Assembly: GCA_036171455.1 (NCBI GenBank)
Contig: JAVHRB010000030.1
Coordinates: 1 to 16,206, forward strand
Direction: 5' to 3'
DNA: 16,206 nt
DNA from: CAIVSN01 sp036171455
GTDB taxonomy: Bacteria; Patescibacteriota; Gracilibacteria; BD1-5; UBA2023
A model generated the notes under the pieces. The model was not told where the DNA came from. It saw nothing but the letters and a program-made list of their open reading frames with translations, and made no database searches. This document shows positions 1 through 6,841 of the stretch, piece after piece (position 1 is the first letter of the stretch; each line of letters begins with the position of its first letter). Both the position numbers and the translations under genes were made by a program.

Positions 1-21
1 GGATTGTAGGATCTAGGTCAT

Positions 22-44
22 ACCCCGTCAGCTTGCTGCGGGGT
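22..44. repeat. Hairpin with single bulged T
   Basis: Near-perfect palindrome: ACCCCG (22-27), one unpaired T (28), CAGC (29-32), TT loop, GCTG (35-38), CGGGGT (39-44). No T-tract follows on either strand, so a classic intrinsic terminator is unlikely. It lies just past the stop of the leftward gene at 54-425. Hairpins with an unpaired T in the stem are typical of sites bound by Y1/HUH transposases (IS200/IS605 ends, REP elements), but no such transposase is present here. The structure is clear; its role is not. Confidence 0.6.
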
Positions 45-53
45 GATTGATTA

Positions 54-425
54 TTACATAGCGTCGGATGGCTTTTGCCTAAGCCAGATCGTACTGCTCC
101 CATCAATAAGGTAACAATCCATTCCGTTAATGCGGAGCTGTTGTATTGAATCGAGTGATTCGGCTTGTGCCCGTTCCCGGACTTTCCCAACTATTTCAAG
201 GAGAACCCGCTTTTTCAGTGTGTCTTTCACGAGATCGAACACAAGAGGCGAACTCATTACCTCGAATTCGGAAAAATATAAGATTCACGCAATTTCCGGG
301 GAAAATTCGAAAGATTTCCGTTGGTAGTTGAATTCCGATGACGGTCAATCGGAGACTGATGATAGAGCATTGAAGGTAAATGATATTTCATTTCCTTCTA
401 TCGTGTACGTTTCAATGTATTCCAT
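54..425 (-). CDS. Unknown small protein, 123 aa
   Basis: Not recognised. Read with TGA as Gly, the frame runs from ATG at 425 to TAA at 54. In-frame TGA codons fall at residues 27 and 47; under the standard code only the last 67 residues would appear. The start MEYIETYTIEG is the only upstream ATG before a TAA at 471-473. The protein looks cytosolic, with no signal peptide or membrane segment and a charged mid-section (KDTLKKRVLLEIVGKVRERAQ) likely to be helical. A promoter lies in the 46-bp segment at 459-504, which is repeated ahead of the unknown gene at 4480-4824, so the two may be co-regulated. TAACC sits 16 nt before the ATG and no Shine-Dalgarno box is seen. Function unknown. Confidence 0.7.
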
Positions 426-458
426 AGTTTTTGTTTGGTTAAGGAGTAAACCGACGGG

Positions 459-504
459 CAAACCGGTATTTTATGACAGAACACAAAACGATCAACCACG
501 ATTT
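459..504 (-). promoter_or_regulatory. Promoter-bearing 46-bp repeat, copy 1
   Basis: On the minus strand this holds TTGATC (490-495 complement), a 16-nt spacer and TAAAAT (468-473 complement), a fair -35/-10 pair placed about 40 nt before the ATG at 425. The 46-bp block matches 4872-4917 at 44 of 46 positions. Similarity stops abruptly at both edges. Confidence 0.55.
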
Positions 505-515
505 ATAAAAATCCG

Positions 516-1781
516 CTATTTCAGCGTAGCCTTCCCTGTGTCCACGTTGATCGTATACGTTTCTTTTTTTCCGAGAGTTTGGGTCATATTGTTGAAAGTT
601 CAGATATCGAGAATGACACTATGGGAATTTTGGTCGTATCACTTGTAAGCACAATCGAATGCCGATGTCGAACAGTCCCAAAAAAGAGTCTTACCGTCCG
701 AGAGATAGATGACTTTCTCGATTCAATGGCTCGTGAAAACCGCTCCATTGCCCTTGTATCCCTTATCAATATCCCCATCGCTCAGGGATCAGAGAAACCT
801 TACGCTGTTCTTATCGAGTTCGTTCCATGAAAATTGCGGGATTTCGACAGAAACAGACAAGGTTTTTCCGATAAATCTGAAGTCTTTCATAACGCTTTCG
901 AAAGCGTTCTTCGAAACGGGTTTAGACGTATTGAACCCAACCCCATCAATATACATGGCAACCTGGAACGTCCCGTTCGTATATTCGGTTATCATAACAT
1001 CTCCCATCGAACCTTCCGTATTTCCGGGGATTTTCTCGGTACTCGTCTTTTTCACGGGAATGTCTTCTTCATCCGGGTAGCCTCAGCCGAATCCGTATCC
1101 TCATTGGGAAGCGGAAATAAGCGCCGTTACTACGCCGTCGGAATACGAGTATTCGTTTGACACGATTCATGGGACGAGTCGCGTCACCTTTCCGTTCTTG
1201 TCCGTCTCAAGCGATACTTTTCCTCATTCGCACTTTCATAACGTCTGAAACCGTACGGACCGGATTTTTCACGCGTACTTTTTCGCTTCAACCTTAAATT
1301 TTCCATTCAAGTTCCCATACGCTCCGTTGTCTTTCGGGATAGATACTTTCGATGTTACGTCGCACGCTACGGGCGCGAGGCTTTCCAAATAGCTTCGGGC
1401 TTCCTGATCGTTCGAAAATGCCTTGTCTATCTTTTTTCCGCTCCCATCGGTCACGGTCGTCTCAATATAATTGCTGATCTGGTATTTCTTTCCGAGAGCG
1501 TCGACGTATTCGCTTACGATAAGCGGATTTTGCTCTTTCAAATATTTTTGGATTTCCCCGGTCGAAGTATAGGAATCGCTCAAGCTCCCGTCGGATTTCT
1601 TAAAATGGAATCCGGTTCCGAAACTGACGAATTCATATTCTTTCCCGTTCGGGACTTCGTATTTCCCAATGGAAACTTGCCGTATTTCCGCAGGTTTTTC
1701 CATAGTTCGTGGTTTCTCGGCTACTTGTGAACAACTCGCGAGAAAAATCGTGAGAAGCACGGGTAAAATGAATTTTTTCAT
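516..1781 (-). CDS. Secreted lipoprotein, unknown function, 421 aa
   Basis: The N-terminus MKKFILPVLLTIFLASC is a lipoprotein signal peptide: Lys-Lys, a hydrophobic core and lipobox LASC with the acylated Cys at residue 17. The protein should therefore be anchored on the outer face of the cytoplasmic membrane. It runs to TAG at 516-518 through ten in-frame TGA (Gly) codons, including those at 1269-1271 and 789-791 where standard-code reading breaks it. The mature part has many short beta-type stretches and Gly-rich turns (GGYGFGGGYPDEEDIP near the middle) and two Cys near the C-terminus (DCSTSAFDCAYKGY) that could form a disulphide. I recognise no family. It is last in a leftward cassette with the DUF1566-like lipoprotein (27-nt gap) and the CAP protein, suggesting a shared cell-surface role. 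Confidence 0.8.
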
Positions 1782-1791
1782 GATGTGGGAG

Positions 1792-1802
1792 GTTATGGGT
1801 AA
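1792..1802 (-). promoter_or_regulatory. Repeated start-proximal motif TTACCCATAAC, copy 1
   Basis: The 11-bp word TTACCCATAAC (minus strand) lies between the TAA of the DUF1566-like gene and the ATG at 1781, with its TAAC 14 nt before that ATG. The same 11 bp recur at 2398-2408 in the same place before the next lipoprotein gene. Neither site has a Shine-Dalgarno box. Confidence 0.5.
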
Positions 1803-1808
1803 GAACGA

Positions 1809-2387
1809 TTAAAATTCACGGACGCATCGTACGAAAAACTCGCTGGATTTTTCCTGACTGTACGGATACCGAACCTGACTGCCATCGAAATATACGGTCA
1901 TCGCGGAATTAGCATCCTTCGTGTCGGGAGATGAAAGCCAGTAGGAAAACGTCCCGGTATCGAAGTTCGAGAAAAACGCGTCCTGCTTGTTATACCCGGC
2001 AAATACCTGCTCCACTTCATCCGTTGCCGGGAGTCTCCAGTCGTCAAAACCTTCGAATTGCAGGTCATTGCAGAATTTCGTAGCGTAGTTCCACGTCTCT
2101 TTAAGTTTATCCTTCTGTCATCCGCATCTTCGGGGCCCTTCGGGCATTCTTGGCAATTGTGACCCGTAGGCACATCAGGAAGGGGAAATAATAATATGTT
2201 TTCACCTTACCATTCATCCCCCGCAGATAGTTCCAACGGGAGATCAGATGGTACAATCAATGGCCATAGGACTTTTCCTTACCACTTCGGTGGTCTGATC
2301 TTGTACGTTTCAGGATTGCTTGTCTTCTTCGTTCGAACAGCTCGCGAGCGAAAATGCTAAAAGCGCGATGATTATGTAGCGTTTCAT
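1809..2387 (-). CDS. Lipoprotein with DUF1566-like (Lcl C-terminal type) domain, 192 aa
   Basis: MKRYIIIALLAFSLASC is a lipoprotein signal with Cys17. After a short polar linker the protein carries hallmarks of the DUF1566 / Lcl C-terminal domain: WNYATKFCNDL, then DDWRLPATDE (the family's DWRLPT.DE box), YWLSSPDT, and a C-terminal FFVRCVREF (family F.VRCVR). The family occurs on surface and secreted proteins and is often thought to bind ligands or matrix. The frame is continuous from ATG 2387 to TAA 1809 only if TGA is Gly; TGA occurs at GGMV, RGKH, SGCA and CGGQ. An apparent frameshift near 2110 disappears under that code. It lies 22 nt after the CAP gene's stop, so the two are probably co-transcribed. 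Confidence 0.8.
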
Positions 2388-2397
2388 GTGTGGATAA

Positions 2398-2408
2398 GTT
2401 ATGGGTAA
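2398..2408 (-). promoter_or_regulatory. Repeated start-proximal motif TTACCCATAAC, copy 2
   Basis: Identical 11 bp to 1792-1802, again with its TAAC 14 nt before the ATG (at 2387), in the 22-nt gap after the CAP gene. It may be a translation-start element or a near-leaderless promoter; the sequence alone does not decide. Confidence 0.5.
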
Positions 2409-2409
2409 A

Positions 2410-4143
2410 TTATTTCTCGCTTCCTACGTGAAAATCACTAATTCGATCGCCAGTATCTCATTCAACTCTATAGATAATTTGATACCCTTCTGAAAAATTC
2501 AAGGGTTCCAAATTTATAAAGTGAAGATATTTTCCTTCGCTGTCTAGTTCTTTATCAAACCTGATCGGAATATTCTTCGCTGTAGTTATGTTCTTTAATT
2601 TTACGCTATCTTTCAGAACTTTTCGATCTCATCCTCCAATAGTTATAACGTAGCCTTTAAGGTATCAGGAATTTTGTGGAAATGGGTTTGGAAGTTCATT
2701 TATTTGATTATTAAAGATATACAACACCTCATTATTGTTTGGAAATACTAATGGGTTGGTCAAACTTCGACTATCAGTTCAACTGCTTCAAAAATTGACA
2801 ACAAAAGGATTTCCTCTGGAAAATCCAATACGCTCATAATTTTTAGATAAAAATGGCGTTCGATGATATGGAACATACAATAACGAATGAAGTGACTGTA
2901 TCGGATTGTCCTCAAATGCTATTACCTCACCCCATCAATTTCAGGATTGATACCCAACGAATCTGAGACGATCTCCCGGGTTAATTCAAGTAAAGCCAGA
3001 ATGATTTTTATCTTCTTCGTGAGTGGCAGGACATCATACTGAACTATTGCCAGAATCTACTTCGTTAGTTTCTAGATATTTTGAGTGGTTAATAGCAGCC
3101 TTTTCAATCACTGCATCAAAGGAAAGTGGCGGAAGTTTGTAATCTGAGCGAATTAAATTAATCGCGGAAACAATATCTTCATTTTTTACAATTCATAATT
3201 TTATGAGTTGTTTGGAAAAATGAAGGTAGTATCAAGTACTGATCATTTTCTTAATCAGAAGTTGTTTGTCCGTATTGAGTAATCGTAAAAAATCGCTCAA
3301 TTCAGAAAATAGAACATATTCTTTGTATGAATCTTGCGTTATGATACGGGAGCAATTTCATCGTGCAATCTCGATAATTTTTTCTCATCCTTTATCTAAT
3401 AATGTATATTCAAGATTACCCTTGAATATTTCAGAATCATACGAAGTAAGTGTTTTGCTTAAAGGTGAACTGTACGGAATAGAGTTTGCATATATGGCTG
3501 ACCCAAATACTAGGTCATCTTTATTTAGATAGAAATACAGTTCTCTTTGTATCTTCGAATTTCCAAGGGTTTTTTCTTCCTTCATTAACTGAGTAAGCCA
3601 TTCAGCATATTTCGAGACAGTTGTAAAATTAGCATTGCTTCTGCTGGGAGGATTTAATGGCTCGACAAGGCATTTGTCAGTTATCTCCTTGCGTGTGTCG
3701 TAAAATTCTACTTTTACTCAAGCCATTTCGAGCTTTGTTCGAATGACATTTTTTGCATCTTCAAAATCATTTGAAACAGGCTTTTTTGACACATCTGATA
3801 TTCAGGCATTCGCCATTTTATTTTCCACTCATCATGTTAATATATCTTTTTCTTGGTTTATAAGCCATTTTAGATAAGAAAGAATATAAATATTCTTTTC
3901 AGATAATTTTCGTTTCATAACTGATGCTACTTTCGATTCGAAATTATTTAATGCACTCAACTTCTTTTGTGTATCAAATTTGGAAATGCGATTTTCAAAT
4001 CCTTGGTATAGGATATCTATTTGCCTCCTATATTTTTCTTGGTTTTGTGATGTAAGCTCAGTACTCATTTCAAAAGCTCAAAATGAATTACTCGCATCGA
4101 AAAATAGCAAAAATATAATCAATAATGATATGATTTTTCTCAT
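2410..4143 (-). CDS. Secreted CAP/SCP-domain protein, 577 aa
   Basis: The start MRKIISLLIIFLLFF...SNSFGAFE is a signal peptide with a plausible signal peptidase I site near residue 22. Residues about 25-320 are charged and probably helical, without a family I know. Residues about 320-465 look like a CAP (SCP/PR1/YkwD) domain: INLIRSDYKLPPLSFD, AAINHSKYL (first motif, with His), GDRLRFVGY, GWGEVIA (cf. GENIA) and YHRTPFLSKNYERIGF (cf. HR..IL....VG). A C-terminal part of about 110 residues is beta-rich. The frame from ATG 4143 to TAA 2410 holds about eighteen TGA=Gly codons. It is markedly AT-rich (AAT, ATT, TTA, AAA codons) beside neighbours that prefer TCC, CTC, GGA and GAA, which suggests separate acquisition. 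It heads the secreted cassette and is preceded by a long hairpin at 4146-4213. Confidence 0.8.
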
Positions 4144-4145
4144 AC

Positions 4146-4213
4146 TTTCAAACAGTGAAAAAATAAAGACGATCCTCTATACGAAGATCGTCTTTTTTAA
4201 TTGCTGTTTGAAA
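4146..4213. terminator. Bidirectional terminator-like nested hairpin
   Basis: Inner stem AAAGACGATC (4165-4174) / GATCGTCTTT (4186-4195) is followed by T-runs on both strands. An outer stem TTTCAAACAG (4146-4155) / CTGTTTGAAA (4204-4213) encloses it. It probably ends leftward transcription from the gene at 4480-4824. Because its outer arm ends 2 nt before the CAP gene's ATG, it could also act as a leader attenuator or hide that gene's start. Confidence 0.7.
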
Positions 4214-4238
4214 AAAATTGCTCTTTCGCAAACAAAAT

Positions 4239-4401
4239 AGGACGACTCGTACACTAGATTGTTTTTTGCGAAAACCAATCAACCTCTTTATCGAAAATCG
4301 ATGAAGGAGACTTGTTGTGTACAAGTCGTCCTTATTGTCGATTTTCGAAAAGAACGCAAAAGTTGCGTTTGATTAAAAGAAATTGATAGGTTTTCGCAAA
4401 A
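4239..4401. repeat. Interleaved inverted repeats (pseudoknot-like) in gene-free DNA
   Basis: Three inverted-repeat pairs cross one another. A: AGGACGACTCGTACAC (4239-4254) with 4317-4332, 15 of 16 matched. B: 4263-4282 with 4383-4401, 18 of 19 matched, core TTTTCGCAAAA. C: TCGAAAATCGA (4291-4301) with TCGATTTTCGA (4338-4348), exact. A simple hairpin AACGCAA/TTGCGTT lies at 4353-4369. The order is A B C A' C' D B'. No gene is seen in 4144-4479. It could be a structured RNA, a recombination or transfer site, or the remains of nested elements. Confidence 0.7.
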
Positions 4402-4479
4402 TTGAATATATGAATTTCCCTTTAAAAATCAACTTTTTTCAAATTTCCCAAAGGCTTTTAAGTAAGGAGCGTGCAGGTT

Positions 4480-4824
4480 TTATGCCTCGAATTCCGATTG
4501 CCAATCTTGAAACAAACCCTCGATCATTTCATCATGAAAGCAAAGGTGGCTATCCATGCAATTCGTGAAAATCTCGTAATCGTCAAAATCCTCCGTATCG
4601 TTTCCGGTAATCTCACGAATCTCGTCAGAACGTTCTTTCAGGAAACGATCTTTGACGTTCTCAAAACAGGCGTAGATGAGAACGTTTACGTGAATTTTCG
4701 AGCAGTTCAACCAGATTTCGTCCAAATCGAGCTCGATATCGTACCGTTCGATCAGTTTCTCCAAATACTTCACATCGAGATATCAACAATCGAGAATCTG
4801 GGCCATCAGTGAAAAATGGTTCAT
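4480..4824 (-). CDS. Unknown small acidic protein, 114 aa
   Basis: Not recognised. The frame runs from ATG 4824 (MNHFSLMAQILDCG) to TAA at 4480, with one TGA=Gly codon at residue 14. A GTG at 4773 is the only start if TGA is taken as stop, but the ATG fits better: it is just after an in-frame TAA and has TAATC 15 nt upstream. The protein is acidic, probably helical and cytosolic, rich in Asp/Glu (TGNDTEDFDDYE) with several Cys. Its promoter is the second copy of the 46-bp repeat (4872-4917) shared with the gene at 54-425. It lies between two structured non-coding regions. Confidence 0.7.
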
Positions 4825-4871
4825 AAAGGAACGGGATTACGGGATATTGGAAAATCGGATCGCCGGAAAAA

Positions 4872-4917
4872 CAAACCGGTATTTTATGACAGAACGCAAA
4901 ACGATCAACCACCATTT
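4872..4917 (-). promoter_or_regulatory. Promoter-bearing 46-bp repeat, copy 2
   Basis: On the minus strand: TTGATC (4903-4908 complement), 16-nt spacer, TAAAAT (4881-4886 complement), about 57 nt before the ATG at 4824. It differs from 459-504 at only two positions, neither in the -35 or -10 word. Flanking DNA is unrelated, so the block itself appears to have been copied or kept. Confidence 0.55.
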
Positions 4918-4995
4918 TTACATAGACGGTTGTTAATGGGAAGATGAAGGATGATTTTGGTTTTTTTGATGGTGGGAGATGTTGGTGGACCGGAC

Positions 4996-5050
4996 GATTG
5001 GAGTGGATTTTTTGGTTTATTACTGACGAGTGTTTTGAGAAGGGGTTAAT
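4996..5050. repeat. Imperfect inverted repeat, left arm
   Basis: G/T-rich arm containing GGAGTGGATTTTTTGGTTT (5000-5018), GACGAGTGTTTTGAG (5025-5039) and GGGGTTAA. It matches the reverse complement of 5681-5735 over most positions, with a 1-nt gap in the T-run. The arms enclose the iteron-like words and the 2-TM gene. No transposase lies between them. Confidence 0.45.
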
Positions 5051-5113
5051 AGGAGGGAGTTTTGGCGATGGGGTGGCGTTCCGTGAAAAATGAGAGTTTT
5101 GAGAGAGGGGTGT

Positions 5114-5360
5114 CCTTCATAGCCTTCATGCGACCTTGCAACCGATTCGTCAAAAGAAACCCTTTACTATGGGAAACTCCGCTTCCGTATTAAGGTCATT
5201 AAGGTATTAAGATGGGTTTGCTACTCCTTATGTATAATAATTTCATTTTCAGTTACTAAAAAACACCTTCATAACCTTAATGGTTTCCCGTTTTATCCCT
5301 TAGATGAAAGGAAAACCGACATTAAGGAGGTTATGAAGGTGTATGAAGGTCATTAAGTTG
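5114..5360. repeat. Iteron-like cluster of ATGAAGGT / ATTAAGGT words
   Basis: About ten copies of a 7-9-bp word W-AT(K)AAGGT occur in both orientations at roughly helical spacing: CCTTCAT at 5114 and 5123; ATTAAG words at 5190, 5199 and 5207; CCTTCAT then ACCTTAAT at 5266-5281; ATTAAGG at 5321; TATGAAGGT at 5332 and 5342; ATTAAG at 5352. The block 5264-5282 is an inverted copy of 5321-5341. The rest of the gene-free stretch 4918-5364 holds only the IR arm above. Iterons of a replication origin or a multi-copy operator are the main candidates. Confidence 0.55.
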
Positions 5361-5364
5361 CGAC

Positions 5365-5595
5365 TTAAAATCCGTACGTGGCTTTGGCTTCGACGTAGGC
5401 TTCTTTGATAATTCCAACGAATTCCATTAAGAAAACCGTTCCGATAATTACGGCGATTACGGCGGTTAGCCAACCGATGGCCCTGACGACCAGCGGAAGC
5501 TTTTCCATCCTTATGAAAAGTTCGTAGATGTACATCGAGACGAGGTTGTTGATTGTGAGGATCACGAGAAGGTTCAGGAGGGTGAAGCGGTCCAT
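5365..5595 (-). CDS. Small membrane protein with two TM helices, 76 aa
   Basis: Clean frame from ATG 5595 to TAA 5365 without any TGA; an in-frame TAG upstream fixes the start. Two hydrophobic segments, about residues 5-26 (LLNLLVILTINNLVSMYIYEL) and 35-62 (VVRAIGWLTAVIAVIIGTVFL), are joined by a basic turn (RMEKLP), so an N-out/C-out hairpin or its reverse is expected. The C-terminus KEAYVEAKATYGF is polar. Size and form recall holins, toxins or small accessory membrane peptides, but no family signature is visible. It is the only gene inside the inverted repeat 4996-5050 / 5681-5735, beside the iteron-like cluster. Confidence 0.7.
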   Translation of the reverse strand: MDRFTLLNLLVILTINNLVSMYIYELFIRMEKLPLVVRAIGWLTAVIAVIIGTVFLMEFVGIIKEAYVEAKATYGF

Positions 5596-5680
5596 TGGAA
5601 ATAACTAAGGGAATACTGTTTCCAATTTTATTGGACTTCCTCGTTTCTTCGGACGGCTACTCCGTTCCGATCTTCCCCCT

Positions 5681-5735
5681 TTAACCCAAAACACTCAAAC
5701 AATCGTCGATATCAAACCAAAAATCCACTCCAACC
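5681..5735. repeat. Imperfect inverted repeat, right arm
   Basis: Reverse complement reads GGTTGGAGTGGATTTTTGGT onward and matches 4996-5050, including GACGA and GGGTTAA. See the left arm. The two arms are about 630 bp apart. Confidence 0.45.
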
Positions 5736-5784
5736 AAAAATCCCAATTCTTCGAAAATTCCCCAACCCTACGAACACTCCCTCG

Positions 5785-6138
5785 TTATTCCCAGATGCGG
5801 TCGAAGTCGATGTTTGAAACGTCATCGAATTTTCCGCTCATGGAATTCAGTTCGTCCACGAGGTTCTTTTTTCTCGGAACGACCGATTCCACGTACGCGT
5901 CGACGAAATCGCAAAAATTCCCCAGTGCAGTCATGTTTCAAATGTCAGCCTGTTTGAGTGGAACATCTTTCTTGCGATGGGAACCGCTTACAAGAAAGGA
6001 ATTCACATATCGGGAATTGTAAACGTGAACGAGGATTTTATCCCCGTTCGGAATATCGAAATACTGTTTCGCCATGCCGGATTTTCAGAGGTTCGTTTGC
6101 ATGAACTTGAAAATGTTAGACCTTGAATATTTTGCCAT
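5785..6138 (-). CDS. Unknown small protein, 117 aa
   Basis: Not recognised. It runs from ATG 6138 (MAKYSRSNIFKFMQ) to TAA 5785 with TGA=Gly codons in LGKSG and IGNMT; without recoding it would be missed. TAACGC begins 14 nt before the ATG. It has a basic N-terminal half with beta-like segments (KILVHVYNSRYVNSFLVSG) and a more acidic, helical C-terminal half (LGNFCDFVDAYVESV, LVDELNSM). There is no signal peptide or membrane segment. It is the first leftward gene of the left arm, divergent from the sigma-like gene across about 65-225 bp, so it may be regulated from the same intergenic region. Small size and place would suit a DNA-binding or modulator protein, but no motif supports that. Confidence 0.65.
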
Positions 6139-6204
6139 TTTTGAAAGCGTTAAGATGTAGATTGGATTTCCAGCCTATGACCAACGCGCGTTTTTCGCAC
6201 ATCG

Positions 6205-6351
6205 ATGGCCGACTTACGTAATTTTATTGAAAAAAATCAAAAAATTCGTATGGTATGAAGCGTTTACATCGAAGAAAATTCGACCGCTCCGCTTCTGAAA
6301 TTCCGCCATTCCGAGCCATTCCATTTCCCGATGGAATTTTTTTATACCTAA
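6205..6351 (+). CDS. Possible leader ORF before sigma-like gene, 48 aa
   Basis: An ATG at 6205 opens MADLRNFIEKNQKIRMVGSV and continues to TAA at 6349-6351 with one TGA=Gly codon, 13 nt before the sigma-like gene. Composition looks coding (AEK-rich start, IEENSTAPLLKF), but it is short and has no homology I can name. Its 3' end overlaps a terminator-like hairpin (6318-6345). A ribosome reading to the stop would cover that hairpin, as in a leader-peptide attenuator. It could instead be chance. Confidence 0.35.
6318..6345 (+). terminator. Terminator-like hairpin ahead of sigma-like gene
   Basis: ATTCCAT (6318-6324), loop TTCCCG, ATGGAAT (6331-6337), then a run of T to 6343. It is only about 20 nt upstream of the ATG at 6365. 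With no clear gene ending here except the 48-aa ORF, it is best read as a candidate attenuator. Confidence 0.5.
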
Positions 6352-6364
6352 TCGCCTTCCGCCT

Positions 6365-6841
6365 ATGCCGATATTCGAAACGAATCCCTTGGAGGTTTCC
6401 GACGAACTCGTCGAAATCCTGAAAAATCGGAATTCCCTGAACGATTTCTCGCAAAAGGATTTCGATTTTCTCCTGCTTCGTCCGTTGTGGGGAAGTTTCG
6501 TAAAACGGAGCCTTGAAACCGGAACGATCCCGTCACTTCCGAAAGGACTGTTCCAGTGATCCTTCTATCTCGCTCCGGAGCTTCAGAACGACCTGATACG
6601 CGCGTACCAGAAACTCCTTGAAGCGAAATCCGGAACGCTCGGTTCGGACGTGTGAATTACGGAATCCGTAACAGTCCCGAAAGAAAGGATCGGTACGTAT
6701 TTCGACGAGGTTTATCATCTCCTCGTATCCAACAATCTCTATTCACTTCGTGCGAAAGTACGTCAGAACAAAGGAAAGAACGAAGATGCGGATTTCGATT
6801 CCGCCTGACTTTCTATGGCCGTAATGGGGTTCACCAAATAA
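6365..6841 (+). CDS. Sigma-70-like factor, N-terminal part, ended by in-frame TAA
   Basis: ATG 6365 to TAA 6839-6841 gives 158 aa; the same frame continues without shift into 6842-7948. Residues about 105-158 resemble sigma region 2.1-2.2: RIGTYFDEVYHLLVSNNLYSL (cf. NLRLVVSIA), then DFDSAGLSMAVMGFTK (cf. DLIQEG..GLMKAVEKF). The next codons after the TAA, LGEFDPEKDSEG, continue that homology (cf. F...KG), so the TAA splits region 2 and probably stands where Tyr (TAC/TAT) was. TGA=Gly codons lie in LFQGSF, SDVGIT and DSAGLS. The N-terminal 100 residues (VSDELVEILKNRNSLNDFSQKD) are helical and unassigned. Expected role: directing RNA polymerase to promoters. It could be a decayed gene, a read-through product or a sequence error. 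Confidence 0.65.

Noticed and set aside
834..1160. Plus-strand open frame of 108 codons
   Set aside because: Antisense to the lipoprotein at 516-1781, which has a clear signal peptide and a continuous frame.
2091..2173. Apparent frameshift in the DUF1566-like lipoprotein
   Set aside because: Another frame looks plausible here (Cys-rich), but reading TGA as Gly gives one unbroken frame from the signal peptide to the C-terminal VRCVREF.
4944..5211. Open stretch on the plus strand with Trp/Gly-rich translation
   Set aside because: G/T-rich DNA with few TAA or TAG triplets; the translation looks unnatural (WWTGRLEWIFWF) and overlaps the inverted repeat arm and iteron-like words.
5114..5360. CRISPR array
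   Set aside because: Repeats are only 7-9 bp, lie in both orientations and lack unique spacers of regular size; no cas genes nearby.
5795..6022. Plus-strand open frame of 75 codons
   Set aside because: Antisense of the better-supported minus-strand gene at 5785-6138, which has the upstream TAAC signal; the plus frame is Ser/Thr/Phe-rich without motif.
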